Shown here: piece by piece, positions 1 to 12,344 of the stretch
Position numbering within the stretch: the first letter of the stretch is position 1
How the letters are laid out: each line of letters starts with the position of its first letter
Origin: Metaphire vulgaris
Lineage: Eukaryota; Annelida; Clitellata; Crassiclitellata; Megascolecidae
DNA length: 64,000 nt
Assembly: GCA_018105865.1 (NCBI GenBank)
Contig: CM030859.1
Span: forward strand, 3,680,597-3,744,596
Direction of reading: 5' to 3'
Made by a program: the position numbers and the translations under genes
The notes under the pieces: generated by a model
Seen by the model: the letters and a program-made list of their open reading frames with translations, nothing else
Database searches by the model: none
Told to the model about the DNA's origin: nothing

Positions 1-279
1 GATTTGGGGGTAGGGTGTCTACCTCAATTTTGAAGGTGTCCGGAGCTAATTGGTATTCCACACTAAACTGGCACTGCGCGACACTTCTAATGCAGCCATT
101 TTAAAATTGTTTTTACTGATTTCAATAATGACGTCAGACTCTGACTCATCATAGAAAAATAGACATGCCAGAAGAACAACACTCGTTATTTTAGCGTTTA
201 AAGGCTGTGCATTGATTGAACTGCATTCAAAATGCATTAAATGCATTAAGTGCATTTAGTGCATTGAAAAAATGAGATC

Positions 280-465
280 ATAGGGTTAGTGTTAACCCTA
301 ACCCTAACCTAGGGTTTTAACCCTAGGTTAGGGTTAGCGTTAACCCTAACCTAGGGTTAAAACCGTCCAATTTGCATGGTCAAAACCGCGGTTTCGGTTC
401 GGTTCGGTTTTGACCGAAAAACCGCGGTTTCGGTTCGGTTCGGTTAACCGTAACAGCACTAATTA
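280..465. repeat. Short repeat element with telomere-like and CGGTT words
   Basis: The first part (about 281-360) alternates CCCTAA and TTAGGG words as imperfect palindromes. The second part (about 380-450) reiterates GGTTTCGGTTCGG and its complement and ends in AACAGCACT. The right part matches the short TIR element at 31662-31765, so this is most likely a non-autonomous DNA element with simple subterminal repeats, not a chromosome end. The left boundary is unclear. Bases 1-280 hold no gene that I can see. Confidence 0.5.
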
Positions 466-485
466 TGTCACGTTAATCTTGTCGT

Positions 486-487
<2 letters not shown>

Positions 488-573
<86 letters not shown>
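488..573. repeat. (AAT)n microsatellite
   Basis: Pure AAT/ATT trinucleotide run. Elsewhere in the window such runs are the 3' tails of LINEs, but no LINE body is recognised immediately to the left here. Confidence 0.9.
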
Positions 574-574
<1 letters not shown>

Positions 575-630
575 TAATGATATTAATAATTTCATCTATA
601 TTAGGCCTATAATAATTGTGACAGCTAGAG

Positions 631-910
631 CAGTGGCGTATCAATATGCTCGAGGGCCCTTGGCGAAAAACGGGCAGGGGCCCTTTCCAGAGACGATCTG
701 ACAAGTTTGCGAAAATGTTGATGACCTTTTTTGTTTTTTTGCTTGTCGGTCTTTCTATCTGACAACTTTATTCGATCTGACAACTTTACATCTTTTGATC
801 TGACAACTTTACAACTTTGCGAGAATTTTTTTGGCTCGGGTCGGGGGCCCTTTGCAGGTCGGGGGCCCTTGGCATTTGGCCAGGTTGTCCATATGGCTGT
901 TACGCCTCTG
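631..910. mobile_element. hAT-type MITE, CAGTGGCGTA family
   Basis: Terminal inverted repeats CAGTGGCGTA / TACGCCTCTG are flanked by a perfect 8-bp target duplication AGCTAGAG (623-630 and 911-918), as expected for hAT. No transposase is visible. A 5' piece of it survives at about 34651-34718 in the second duplication copy. Confidence 0.85.
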
Positions 911-1204
911 AGCTAGAGTAACGATATTCTATATCACATCCAAATTTATGCCGAATTACACGTGTATTGTCTCTGTATTTATGTTCACCTTTAGCACGCA
1001 ATAGACAAAGGCGGCGGAAGACAATAAAAAGTACCCCGGCACGTCTACTGTAGGCTATAGCGATAGTGGGGCGTTGAGTGTCGAGGTGCCTAACTAACTG
1101 AACTAGCCAAAGTGCATTTTCAATAATATGATTTATAAAACGAAAGAAATATTTTAAAAATATCTTTTTAATACAAAATTAAAAAGGCAGGCCTCTCAGG
1201 TCTT
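911..1204. other. No gene seen
   Basis: AT-rich unique-looking sequence with no convincing open frame, RNA gene or repeat boundary. Confidence 0.5.
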
Positions 1205-1460
1205 TTTTCTTTTTCTGTAGATGCTGTGCATTTCTACGTTAGCGACCATGGATTTCCACTTTGTTCGATCTTGACATCCTCTTATTAATAATATTCTATT
1301 TTGTTCTTTACTCCCTCAATTCCTTCTCGTAGGCAGTCTACATAGGTGTTCCTCTGCCTTCCTCTTGCTCTTTTCCCATCCACTTTACCGGTTCTCAGGT
1401 CTGTAAGATGTTTATTCACAAAGTGAAATAACCTATACTCGTTAAGGCTGCGTCAACTTA
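1205..1460 (-). mobile_element. LINE reverse-transcriptase C-terminal fragment
   Basis: The minus strand translates to a GKRARGRQR-type tail that matches the C-terminus encoded at 28057-28683. The 3' end (ACCATGG...CTACGT words near 1235-1250) is also shared with that copy and with 55095-55150. It is a 5'-truncated copy of one endonuclease/RT LINE family. Confidence 0.6.
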
Positions 1461-1499
1461 GTTTCCGCTCAACTGGTCAAGATCGTGCCATCAACATAG

Positions 1500-2499
1500 A
1501 CTTGTCTTGTCTTGTCTTTAACCATCTTCGCTCCGAAGATCGGCTGCATTGTGGACTGCCTTCTTCCAAGTGTTACGGTCCTCTGCTGTTCTTGTCGCCT
1601 GCTCTACACTGTATAGTGAGTCCTGTCCATTCTTTGATTTTTTGTCCTGTCTTAACTGTCTTTGTACTTCTCATTTTAGTTTTTGTACAGCTCGGGATCT
1701 TTATACTTCACCCCTCTTTTTGTCATTATTAATTGTTTTGTTTCCTCTGTCACCCATTCTTTTGATCTTCTATTCTTTACTAATCCAATTGTGTTTTCTG
1801 CCGTTTCCATCAATATCGTTTTAAGTTCTTGCCAGAGAGACTCAGGTGTATTCTCTTCTTGTAGCTTGTAGCCTCGAATCTGTTTGTAACCTCTGCTGCG
1901 TACTCTACCACCTTTTCACCCTGTAACTCGTCCACATTCAGTCTTCTAGCTATGAGCACCCTTTGCTGTCTCTTTAGTTTTCATAGTGGCTAGTTGGCTA
2001 CCAGCTGCTGATGATCACTGCCGCAGTCTGCACCGGGATAAATGGTGCAGTCTATGAAGTGGCTCCTCCATCTTTGAGGAGTAGGCCTACTTATATAATT
2101 CATCTGGTCTCTGTGGGTTCTGGTCGGTGATATCCATGTGTATATTTTCCTTGGACGTTTCTTGAAGTGAGTATTGATAACTGTTAATTCTTCTTCTTCA
2201 CAAAAATAAGCGAGCCTCTCCCCAGCTTCATTTATCTCAACCAGACCATCTCTTCCTGTTGTCTTCTCTTTGCCATAGTTTTTGCCAATCTTCGCATTAA
2301 AATCACCCATAACCACGAGGTAAACTTTCTTGGATGTCTTTTGTAGTATATGTTGAATTTCCTCGTAAAAGGTTGTAATTTCCTCTACATCGGCTATACT
2401 GTAGCTGTTGGCGTGTATATCTGTATTATTGTGATGTTTCGTGGCTTTGCCTTTACTCTAATAGTCATTATCCTGTCATTGACGGTTTCATAACCCATA
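1500..2499 (-). mobile_element. LINE endonuclease-domain remnant
   Basis: Read on the minus strand, 2499 to about 1990 encodes an apurinic-like endonuclease segment with TIRVKAKPR, IQIY(S/T)PTAT and the catalytic-type VVMGDFNAKIG motif, then a GSDH motif near 1998. The frame is interrupted (premature stops near 2390). Below 1990, degraded linker sequence continues towards the missing RT. The paralogous copy at 34719-35719 has a more open frame. Confidence 0.7.
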
Positions 2500-2744
2500 A
2501 ATCCAAAAGCTTCAAAATAAATAATTCGACACGAATGAGAAAATGTCGAATGCAGTGGTTGGAGTCAGCGTTAACGACGTTTTAATTAATGAGAATGTAA
2601 CAAAACGTAGAGCTTCATTGGATGATGACATGATTATTAATAATAACTGAAATCTAAAAATAAAATATAATAAATGAAATAAAAAGTTTTCTAGTGCATC
2701 TGTTCTATATAAAAATTTTAATCTGCTTAATATTATCAATATTC

Positions 2745-3301
<557 letters not shown>

Positions 3302-4044
3302 GTTAATTTGTGTATTCATTTTATATTTTCTTCTATTTTTACCCTTAATTAATAAATTTGTCTGCTAAAATACCTTCTAACTGCTATCATAAGCAGTTGC
3401 CACATATCTCCTCCCTAATTAATACACCAGCTGAATGTCGACTCGATTACTTTATGAACTATTAAAATTATTGATGATACATATTTTATAATTCAAGCTG
3501 TTTTATTCATTTATGCTGGTAATGCTATTCATTTTATTCATTTATGCTGGTTATGTAAAATCACCAACTTCTAGCTATTTCGACCAGTTACTTAAGATGC
3601 CTTCTTGCGGGAAATTTGTTCCATTTTGGTATCTTTTTTCAACTTGATTAAATTTGATGTTTTTGGATGTACATACATATTGTTTAGACTAATACTATAA
3701 AATTATTCTTTGCTTTGTTACTTGTTTATCCGAACAATCTAGTATTATGATTCAGATTTGTTGACATTACTTTGGATGGAAAACAATGTAGTCTATCATT
3801 GGTTTTTTCTTTTCCCAACACTGTTTTCAGTTATTTCATTAATTAAGGCACTATTATGTTCTTTTAATACTTTTATTATAATGTAGGCCTACTCTTGTAT
3901 GTTGCGTATAAACACTGTTAAAATAATAATAATGTGATTTTAAGTGGTTTAGGAGGCTAAGTAAGCCTGTGTGAAAACCACTGATGTAACCATCGGCATT
4001 CAATGACCTAGTTTAAACTGTTGAGTTGAAATAAATCCATTAAA

Positions 4045-4092
<48 letters not shown>

Positions 4093-4491
4093 CATATATT
4101 CGCTGAGCATGATCATGTCTTTGAAATTTCTGCACAACGTTAAAAGAAAACTGCAAATTCGTGTTTAATTAATCTAGTGTGTAGAGACTTCTAATAAGCA
4201 GTAGATATTGTAAATGTTTTGTCTATTTTCAACTTTTTAGAAAAATTAATAGATTCAATGTACGCCTATAGGCCTATATTCGCTAAGCATGAACACGTAT
4301 TGGACATTTTGAGCCAACGCAATGTTTTAAAATAAAAATGCAAATCCATATCTGATCAATTATGTAGAGACTTCTGTTACACAGTAGATATTGCAAAATT
4401 TTGTTTGCTTTCAGCTTTCTTAGAAAAACCAATAAATGTAATGCACCATATATGACGCTGCAGAGTCTTTTGCTGTTATAGAACAGTACAG
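3302..4491. other. AT-rich noncoding spacer
   Basis: No gene is visible. The stretch contains an (AT)n run at about 4050-4091, a short tandem repeat of TTTATGCTGGT words near 3500-3555, and two similar segments beginning with ATTCGCTGAGCATGA words (near 4098 and 4276). All of it is shared with 36410-37627. Confidence 0.6.
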
Positions 4492-4765
4492 CAGTGGCGG
4501 TTCCAGGATTTCTTGGTGGGAGGGAGATTAAATGAATTCATAGGAAGTTGGTGGGGGATGAAAAAGGAGAAAAAGAGTAAGCATTGGCAGTTGCCTACTC
4601 AATGTAAACAAACTATTCCAATAAAAGGCTGATAAGCCTAAAAAAAGTTCATCCGCAGTTATTTTCCTGTACGTTTACTAGAATTTTACCCAAAAATAGG
4701 TTGGCAAGCAAAAAAGGCCGATGGGGTATGCATCACCACTCATCTCCCACGTGGAACCGCCACTG
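4492..4765. mobile_element. hAT-type MITE, CAGTGGCGGTTCCA family
   Basis: The inverted ends CAGTGGCGGTTCCA / GTGGAACCGCCACTG are flanked by a perfect 8-bp duplication CAGTACAG (4484-4491, 4766-4773). It holds an ACAAGCAAAAAAGG-like internal motif near 4705. Also present at 37628-37896 (so inserted before the block duplicated) and, as a separate insertion, at 59170-59457. Confidence 0.9.
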
Positions 4766-4944
4766 CAGTACAGGCAAACCATTATAGAGATGATTAGTAC
4801 TGTCTTACTTGACGTACAGCGACTCTCGTAGCAAGAACATTATAGGCGATTATCTTTATAGATTCATAAGAAACCGTTTCAGACAAGACGACGATCTTTA
4901 TATTTAGAGGGGCGCCCGCCTCTTCATTGGATATATGCTGTGTC

Positions 4945-5125
4945 CAGTGTTTATTCTAGCCCCTTGACATTGGGGATTTTTGAAATGTTTGGGGACAAGG
5001 TTTGAGTTTCCACACGTTTTGGGAAATTTTCATTCCCAGCCAACATCTAAAAAAAATTGGAGGGGGTCAAACTTGGGGGGTGGGGTGGGAAATTCCCCTG
5101 CTAAGGAGGCCTAGAATAAACACTG
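4945..5125. mobile_element. MITE, CAGTGTTTATTCTAG family
   Basis: Ends CAGTGTTTATTCTAG / CTAGAATAAACACTG are perfect inverted repeats, with an 8-bp target duplication GCTGTGTC on both sides. The duplicated block at 38072-38079 has the empty site with one GCTGTGTC, so the insertion is younger than the duplication. It interrupts a LINE RT remnant. Confidence 0.93.
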
Positions 5126-5468
5126 GCTGTGTCGAACTGATTCTGTTCATTCGTCTCCATATCCACCTTTCGAACGCCTCTAGTTTTCTGATGTCGTCTT
5201 TTCTCTTTGTCCAAGTTTTTGACCCATGTAATACAACTCTCCATATAAGTGTTTTAATCATTCTCTTCTTTAGCCCTTTATCTTGACTACTCCTCATTAA
5301 TTCCCTCATTTGGTAAAATGCGTCCTTTCCCATTGCTATTCTTCCTCTTATTTTGATTTGGCATCTAACATCTTCAGTGATAAGGCTGCCAAGGTAACAG
5401 AATTGTTTCACTTGTTCTATCTTTTCACCGTAAATTGTGATGTTTGCCTCCTTCCCAAGTTCTTTACT
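5126..5468 (-). mobile_element. LINE reverse-transcriptase C-terminal fragment
   Basis: Minus-strand translation gives FCYLGSLITED, IKIRGRIAMGK and MIKTLIWRVVLHGSKTWT, the palm/thumb end of an endonuclease/RT LINE. The rest of this fragment lies beyond the MITE at 4945-5125. It meets the plus-strand LINE tail at 5470 tail to tail. The paralogue is at 38013-38410. Confidence 0.75.
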
Positions 5469-5469
5469 G

Positions 5470-5865
5470 ATGGCCTTACCTGTAGACTCTATAAATCATC
5501 TACCCGCATAGACCCTAGGAAATTCTTCTTCTCCAACAGGGTCATTGATACCTGGAATAATCTAAGTGACGAAATTGTCCAAGCACAGACTATTAGCTCC
5601 AGTGTTTATTCTAGCCCCTTGACATTGGGGGGGGGGGAAGGATTTTGAAATGTTTGAGGGGGACAAAGTTTGAGTTTCCACACATTTAGGGAGGAATTTC
5701 CATTCCCCCAGCCAACATCTAAAACAATTTGAGGAGGGGAATTTTCAAACTTTGGGGAGGAAATTGCCCCCTTAAGAAGGCCTAGAATAAACACTGATTA
5801 GTTCCTTCAGAACGAAATTAGATAACCGCTGCTTCGCAAAATCGGTGGCGTTCTGCAACTGTCTA
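5470..5865 (+). mobile_element. LINE ORF2 C-terminal fragment (plus strand)
   Basis: Encodes SSTRIDPRKFFFSNRVIDTW and then SFRTKLDNRCF, a CR1/Jockey-like C-terminus ('FSNRVI..WN.L...IV' signature). The frame is split by the MITE at 5600-5796. The uninterrupted version is readable at 38410-38640. Confidence 0.7.
5600..5796. mobile_element. MITE, CAGTGTTTATTCTAG family (second copy)
   Basis: Same terminal inverted repeats as 4945-5125. Target duplication ATTAGCTC / ATTAGTTC (7 of 8). The paralogous site near 38534 is empty. Confidence 0.9.
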
Positions 5866-6276
5866 GGGGCTGTCCATTAATTATGTCAACAATTTTTGGG
5901 CAATTTTGACTCCCTCCCCCCTTGTCAACAACTGTTAACTTTCACTTAACCACCCCCTACATAATTACGTCAACAACACTTGACCTCCCCCAAAGATCAA
6001 TGACAGGTCCAAATAACAAGGTTATTATTTTTGTGGTGATGATCATTTTTTCCCTTTTTCCTCATCGAGTGTCAAAATGTGGTGGTGATTACCTTTTTAA
6101 AATGCTTTTTTCCATTGTAATAAGTAGTATTCTATGAAATTTCCTATTTTTTATTATTTAAAAAAAGTGAAATTGCTGACGTCAACTTCTCTTGATCCCC
6201 TCCTCCTGTCAACAACTGTCAAACTTTTCCAAACCCCCTCCTTCTAAATTGTTGACGTAATTAATGGATAGCCCCT
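5866..6276. mobile_element. MITE with GGGGCTGTCCATTAATTA ends, TA target
   Basis: Inverted ends GGGGCTGTCCATTAATTA and TAATTAATGGATAGCCCC are flanked by TA on each side. The empty site in copy 2 is GTCTATCC at about 38601. A TA target fits Tc1/mariner, IS630 or ISL2EU-like elements; the superfamily is not resolved. No transposase frame is seen. Confidence 0.85.
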
Positions 6277-6540
6277 TATCCAGTAATCCAGTTCACATAT
6301 CATCTTCTCCTCGATAAACGAAACTATAATCAGTCTGGAATTGCGTAATTACTAACGCCTAAACCATGTGTCGATAATAGTTTGTTATTTTATTAACCTA
6401 GTATATTTAAATTGTTCTTTAGTTACATAGTTACATGGTCATGGATTCAAATTTGGTGCGCAGGTCAGAGTTAACCCTCTGCGTCCCATTGGAACACTCA
6501 CTTGTTTTACTTACTTTGTTCTATTACGGCATACCACTAA

Positions 6541-6760
6541 CGCTGCGTCTCGGATCTGGAAGGCCGGAGACGACTGAGATCCTCTACCACGGCTGAACTA
6601 ATCGTCCCTAGGACGCGTCTCGACACTGTCTGTGATCGAGCTTTTCCGGTAGCTGGTGCGCACGCTTGGAACTCACTTCCTGCTGACATCCAAGAATCTC
6701 GATCACTCGACTCATTCAAGAAACGTCTCGAATCATGGATATTCAGAACTAGTTATTTAG
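6541..6760 (+). mobile_element. LINE ORF2 C-terminal fragment (plus strand)
   Basis: Frame encoding RSSTTAELIVPRTRLDTVCD then WNSLPADIQES and SFKKRLESWIF, the usual end of CR1/L2-type ORF2. It is followed by 3'UTR-like sequence. Paralogue at 38872-39085. Confidence 0.75.
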
Positions 6761-6767
6761 TTATATA

Positions 6768-6927
6768 GGGGTATCCAGTGTTTAACAACAAATCCGGTTG
6801 CTCCGCCCACTGGTAGGCAGAAGCCAATGACGTCTATTAATAGACGCCAATGGCAGAAGCAGATTTCTTGCCCATCAGCATAGATACCGGCTATGCTGGT
6901 GGGCATAGAGAGTGTTCTGGATACTCC
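6768..6927. mobile_element. MITE with GGGGTATCCAG ends, TATA target
   Basis: Inverted ends GGGGTATCCAG / CTGGATACTCC are flanked by TATA on both sides. Copy 2 has a single uninterrupted TATA at about 39091, so this is a post-duplication insertion. Confidence 0.85.
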
Positions 6928-7117
6928 TATAGTTACGTAATGTGTTCACGCAGTCTTTCGACTAGTCACCACAATAATCTCGACTTTACTTACTTACTTA
7001 CTTTACTAACAACAGTTTGCCTGCAATAATTCATGTTATGGTCCAATAAATATGTATCTATCTAAAGACTATAACATCAGCAACAAAAGCATCGAAAGAA
7101 GAAGGAACTGCCTGGAA

Positions 7118-8025
<908 letters not shown>

Positions 8026-8413
8026 CAGCGGCGTAGCCAGGATTTTGATTTGGTGGCCGGTGGAGTATAAATCTTAACTAGTCATTTTTATTTCAGAATG
8101 TACCACATGCGAACAAAACGTCCACTAACATTTAAAGAAACTAATAATAAAAGAAACGCGACACTGGTAAGATATCAAATTTGTCCTGGGTCAAGGAGGA
8201 GAAACAACTATATAAAAAACTTTAAGGTAGACTGATTTTTTTTGGGGGGGGTGGTGGTGGTGGTAAGGAGCAGGGCTATTTCTAGGATTATCAATTTGGG
8301 AGGTGTCGGTAGTATAGTTTGGGGCTCTGCCTAAAAAGTCTGACAAGCAAAAAAGGTCATCCCAGGCTAAAATTGAGGCGTGTTGGGGTGTCGGTCCCAG
8401 TTTGGGAATTTGG
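8026..8413. mobile_element. Truncated hAT element, CAGCGGCGTAGCC family
   Basis: Begins CAGCGGCGTAGCC after TTCAGTTG, exactly like the complete copy at 40184-40864, but similarity stops at 8413 with no right end or second TTCAGTTG. An ACAAGCAAAAAAGGTCAT motif lies at 8343-8360. The break coincides with the end of the duplicated block and the 5' region of the L2-like LINE. Confidence 0.8.
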
Positions 8414-8698
8414 GGGTGCCCGTACAAGCTGAGTGGCCGCACTCACCGTTAGGTAGCGCCGAACCAGCTTTACCCTCCGTATCTGGTAATGACAGCATCG
8501 GATAATGTTGTTGATGTGTGCGCCACGTGCGCCACGTGATCATGTGGCGCTGTTTGAGCTGCCAGCGAGAGTTGTCTCTGCGTGACATTTTTTCTTTTTT
8601 TTGGTCGATGTCAGCTGTCATTTTTGCTGAATTTGTGTCTACTGGACGCTTTTGATTCGAAGAGTGCGGAGGAGTCGTGGTGGTGTTTGATTTTTCGT

Positions 8699-8906
8699 TC
8701 GTAGTTGCGCTTTGGACCTCGTTTTGTTCTCGTTTTGATCAGGTTGTATTCAGGTGCGTGTTGACAACCACTGGATCAGTCGCTAGGGTCGCTAGGCTCG
8801 GATTATTCGTTATAATTGCGCTTCTGACTTTGGTTGTCTTTGTCCTGATTAGGTTGAATTCAGGTGCGTGTTGACTCTGGTCAGTCGCTAGGGTCGCTAG
8901 GCTCGG
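8699..8906 (+). promoter_or_regulatory. Tandem repeat in LINE 5'UTR, possible promoter monomers
   Basis: Two units of about 105 bp share TTGCGCTT, AGGTTG(T/A)ATTCAGGTGCG and CAGTCGCTAGGGTCGCTAGG. Tandem 5'UTR monomers act as internal promoters in several LINE families; a promoter role here is inferred by analogy only. Confidence 0.45.
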
Positions 8907-9035
8907 GCGCCCCAGTTCTTACTTATTGAGCGTCGCTATGTCTGAATGGCCTCATTGGTGGTAGTTTTTGTCTTTGTTGACACATTCTAGCCTATTGCTT
9001 GGCCAAGCAGATTTTCTCTTCTTTTTTCGGTCATT

Positions 9036-12000
9036 ATGGCGAGGCTAGTCTATGATCGTCACACGCTCCTGGGGATAGAAGCGGTCGGTTTATTTACGTT
9101 GTCGGCGAGTGTTCGGCGGAAGATCAATTTCGTTATGCGCTCATCGTCATTTAGGAGGCGACACGGCCGTGGCCGTAGAGCAGGTCAGAAGTTTCAGAGA
9201 CCCATTTTAGTGGTAGCAAACGCTCGGCCCCCGTGCAGTCGACCCTTATCTGCGGCTCCTCTTGAGCGTCCGGGGCTAGTGTATCCCCGTGTTCAGCGAC
9301 ATGCAACCAACACAGATCGCGTGATCAGGGGGGGATTGCTTAATGTTAGGTCAATTAACAACAAAATTGACAACGTCCCTGATCTCTTTGAGGAACACCA
9401 ACTAAATTTTCTGTCGCTTGTTGAAACGTGGCATGAAGATGCGGACAGTTTAGCCATAAAGAGGCTGCGAAGTCTCGGCTACAACGTTTTGGAGGCTGCG
9501 AGGGCAATACCCCAGGGGACACGACTTGACAATATCAGCTACACAAATCATGGGGGTATTGCAATGGTTTCTAAGCCGGGTCTACAGGTTGCCAAGATTG
9601 ACACCAAATTAAATCCAACCTCATTTGAGCATCTGTGCTGCAGAGTGGGTGGTGGCTTCACCCCGTTTCTGTTGGTCGTTATATATAGACCGGGCTCCCG
9701 GGGGGTTACGGAAACTTTCTTTAATGAACTGACTGTCCTCCTTGAAGTGCTAGCGACCTTCAACTGCTCGATCATGGTGGCGGGTGATTTGAACATCCGT
9801 CTAGAGCGATCCACAGATGTGAACTGCCAGAAGTTTGGTCGGCTTGCTGATCAGTTCCATTTGCTTCAACATGTCAATGAGCCAACCCACGATCTTGGTG
9901 GGTTGTTGGATGTTGTACTGACCACTCCGGAGATGGGAATTAGTGAGGTCACCGTTGCAGATTCTGGCTTGTCAGATCATAAGGTCGTTCATTGGTCGTT
10001 GGCGACAGCGTGCCCTCTCCCCACATATCGGATCATCCATCGGAGGATCTGAAGTAAGTCTGATCTTGATGAGTTTACCAGAAGGCTGGAGGACTCGCAG
10101 CTTTGTAGACCAGTTGATCCGGGTATGACTGCCTCTGACCTTGCTGACAGTTTTGACCGTGAGATCTTGGCGATACTTGATCAGATCGTGCCGGAAACGG
10201 AGATGTCGGTAAGAGTTCGCCCTAGCAGACCATTCTACGATTCGGACTGTCGAAGCTCGCGGCGTGAGGCTCGTCGTTTGGAGAGGAAATTTCGGAAGTC
10301 CAGAGGAACTGTTGGCGAGTCTGCTGCGCATGGTGCCTGGAGGGCTGCACTCAAATCCAGCAGGCGGCTAGTGAGACAGAAGGGGCGGAGCTACTGGCAC
10401 GACAGGCTTGCTGGGGCTGAGGGTGATGCACGCCAGTCGTGGAAACTGTTGGACAATCTTCTTGGGAACAAATGTAATGGCCCCGGTCTTTCCTCCGGAT
10501 TCTCAGCGGATGACTATCATAGTTTCTTGGACAGTAGAGTCTCGGCGGTCAGGGAGAGAACAGCCGGAGCTGACCCTGCTGGTTATGCGGCGGATCCAGA
10601 GTGCGAGCTGACCTCACTCTCTCCACTCTCACCTGAGGATGTCATCGCTATGGTGACTAAGGCGCCAAACAAGCAGTGTGCTGCTGACCCAATGCCGATG
10701 TGGCTTTTGAAAGCAGTTATTGGGAAGCTAGCCCCGTACATTGCGGTTCTGTTGTCAGTCTCGCTGACGAGTAGTGAATTCCCTGCACGGTGGAAGAGCG
10801 CAGAGGTTAGGCCACATATCAAGCGGCAGGGTTTGGACCCGAGTGAGCCCGGCAACTTTCGCCCAGTTGCGAACCTCCCTTTTCTTGCGAAATTGTTGGA
10901 GCGGGCAGTGAACGACCAGCTTGTTGCCTATCTGATCAGGAATGGCCTTATGCCCACGGACCAGTCGGCATATCGCAAGGGACATTCCACAGAGACAGTG
11001 GTGCTCCGGATCTACAATGACATCGTGGAAGCGGTCTCGAACGGCCGCCTTGCGCTCTTATGTCTGCTGGACTTTTCAGCGGCATTTGACACCGTAGATC
11101 ACGACATCCTTCTCAAACGTCTCTATACCACCTATGGGATCAAAGGCCCAGTTCTTGATTGGATCCGGAACTACCTGTCAGATCGTAGCCAGTCGGTCAC
11201 CTGGTTGGGTCATAAGTCTGATTCACGTAGGGTCGGTTGTGGGGTGCCTCAAGGGTCAGTCCTGGGACCGCTCTTGTTCATACTTTACGTGGCCGACATC
11301 TGTCGTGTCATTGAAGGGTGTAGGGTTACCCCTTTTGCCTATGCCGACGATGTGCAGGCGCTTACTTCATGTCTCCCATCTGAAATAGATGGGGCCATAT
11401 TTCGCATCTCCACCTGTATCTCCTTGGTTCGGCGGTGGGCCGATGAAAACCGGCTAGCGCTAAACCCGACCAAAACGGAACTGCTTTGGTTTAGTAGCCC
11501 GCGGGGCCAACACCTGATTCGACGTGAGTCGGTCTGGGCTGACGGCGTGGAAATAGTCCCCAAAACCGAGTTGCGGCTTCTTGGAGTACTGATTGATGAG
11601 ACTCTCTCGTTCTCGGGGCATATCGCCAATGTCTCCAAGCTGGGATTCTTCCATCTGAGAAGACTAAAAACCATCCGCCGATATCTCCCTATACCTGATA
11701 CCATCAGTTTGGTCCGTGCACTGGTCCTGTCGCGCATTGACTATTGCAATAGTGTTTTATTGGGTCTGCCTACGACGAGACTGAACTCCCTCCAATCTGT
11801 GATTAACACAGCCGTGCGGCTAATATTCGGTCTGAAATGGAATGCCCATGTTTCACAGCCACTGAAAGATCAACTCCATTGGCTGAAGATTCCGGAGCGC
11901 ATTGTGTTGAAACGGTGCTGGCTCACGTTTCGGGCACTTTATGATCCGCACTGCCCTACCTATCTTCGTGACTTGATTCAACCTGCTCCGTCAGTACAAT

Positions 12001-12206
12001 ACCGTTCCCAGCTTCGGTCGAGGAATCGCAATCCGCTGCTTGTCCCCCCTCCGGCCAGGACTCCTGCCCTCGGGGACAGATCCTTTCGGAGAGGCAACCC
12101 AATCCTGTGGAACACCCTGCCAAGGGTGGTCACCATGGAGACTTCGCCAGGAGCGTTTTTGAAGAACATGAAGAAACACCTGTTTAAAGTTTCTTTTGGT
12201 TGTTAG
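9036..12206 (+). pseudogene. LINE ORF2: endonuclease and reverse transcriptase with one in-frame TGA
   Basis: Codons from 9036 and from 10125 are in the same frame, separated only by TGA at 10050-10052. If that stop were sense, the product would be about 1056 residues. The N-terminal part (338 residues before the stop) carries the endonuclease motifs LNVRSINNK (about 102-110), VETWH, GGIAMV, YRPG (217-220), GDLNIRL (250-256) and GLSDHK (311-316). After the stop, numbering from the Met at 10125, come the reverse-transcriptase motifs NFRPVANLPFLAKLLERA, SAYRKGHSTET, DFSAAFDTVDHD (about 316-327), GVPQGSVLGPLL and the catalytic FAYADD (404-409), then the C-terminal PALWNTLP-like region and KKHLFKVSF. 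Order and motifs fit the L2/CR1 group of non-LTR elements, which make cDNA at a nicked target. The stop lies in the linker between domains and may be a recent mutation, an assembly error or read-through. The start at 9036 is the first Met of the open frame. Confidence 0.88.
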
Positions 12207-12255
12207 ACGCCTTTGACTTTAGCCTTAGCTATGCGTACGGCGTCGAATAAATCGT

Positions 12256-12343
<88 letters not shown>

Positions 12344-12344
<1 letters not shown>

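Larger units (their letters stand above)
8414..12343 (+). mobile_element. Nearly full-length L2/CR1-clade LINE
   Basis: Contains a GC-richer 5' region with a tandem repeat (8699-8906), one long endonuclease plus reverse-transcriptase frame (9036-12206), a short 3'UTR and an (AAT)n tail (12261-12343). The 5' boundary is inferred from the end of the upstream duplicated block. No target-site duplication could be confirmed. It is the least damaged retrotransposon in the window and presumably the youngest of its family here. Confidence 0.85.

Noticed and set aside
281..360. Telomere-like TTAGGG repeats
   Set aside because: Only a few units in both orientations inside a dispersed element; not a chromosome end.
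8414..12343. Target-site duplication of the L2-like LINE
   Set aside because: Bases before 8414 and after 12343 share no more than GTG; no duplication can be asserted.
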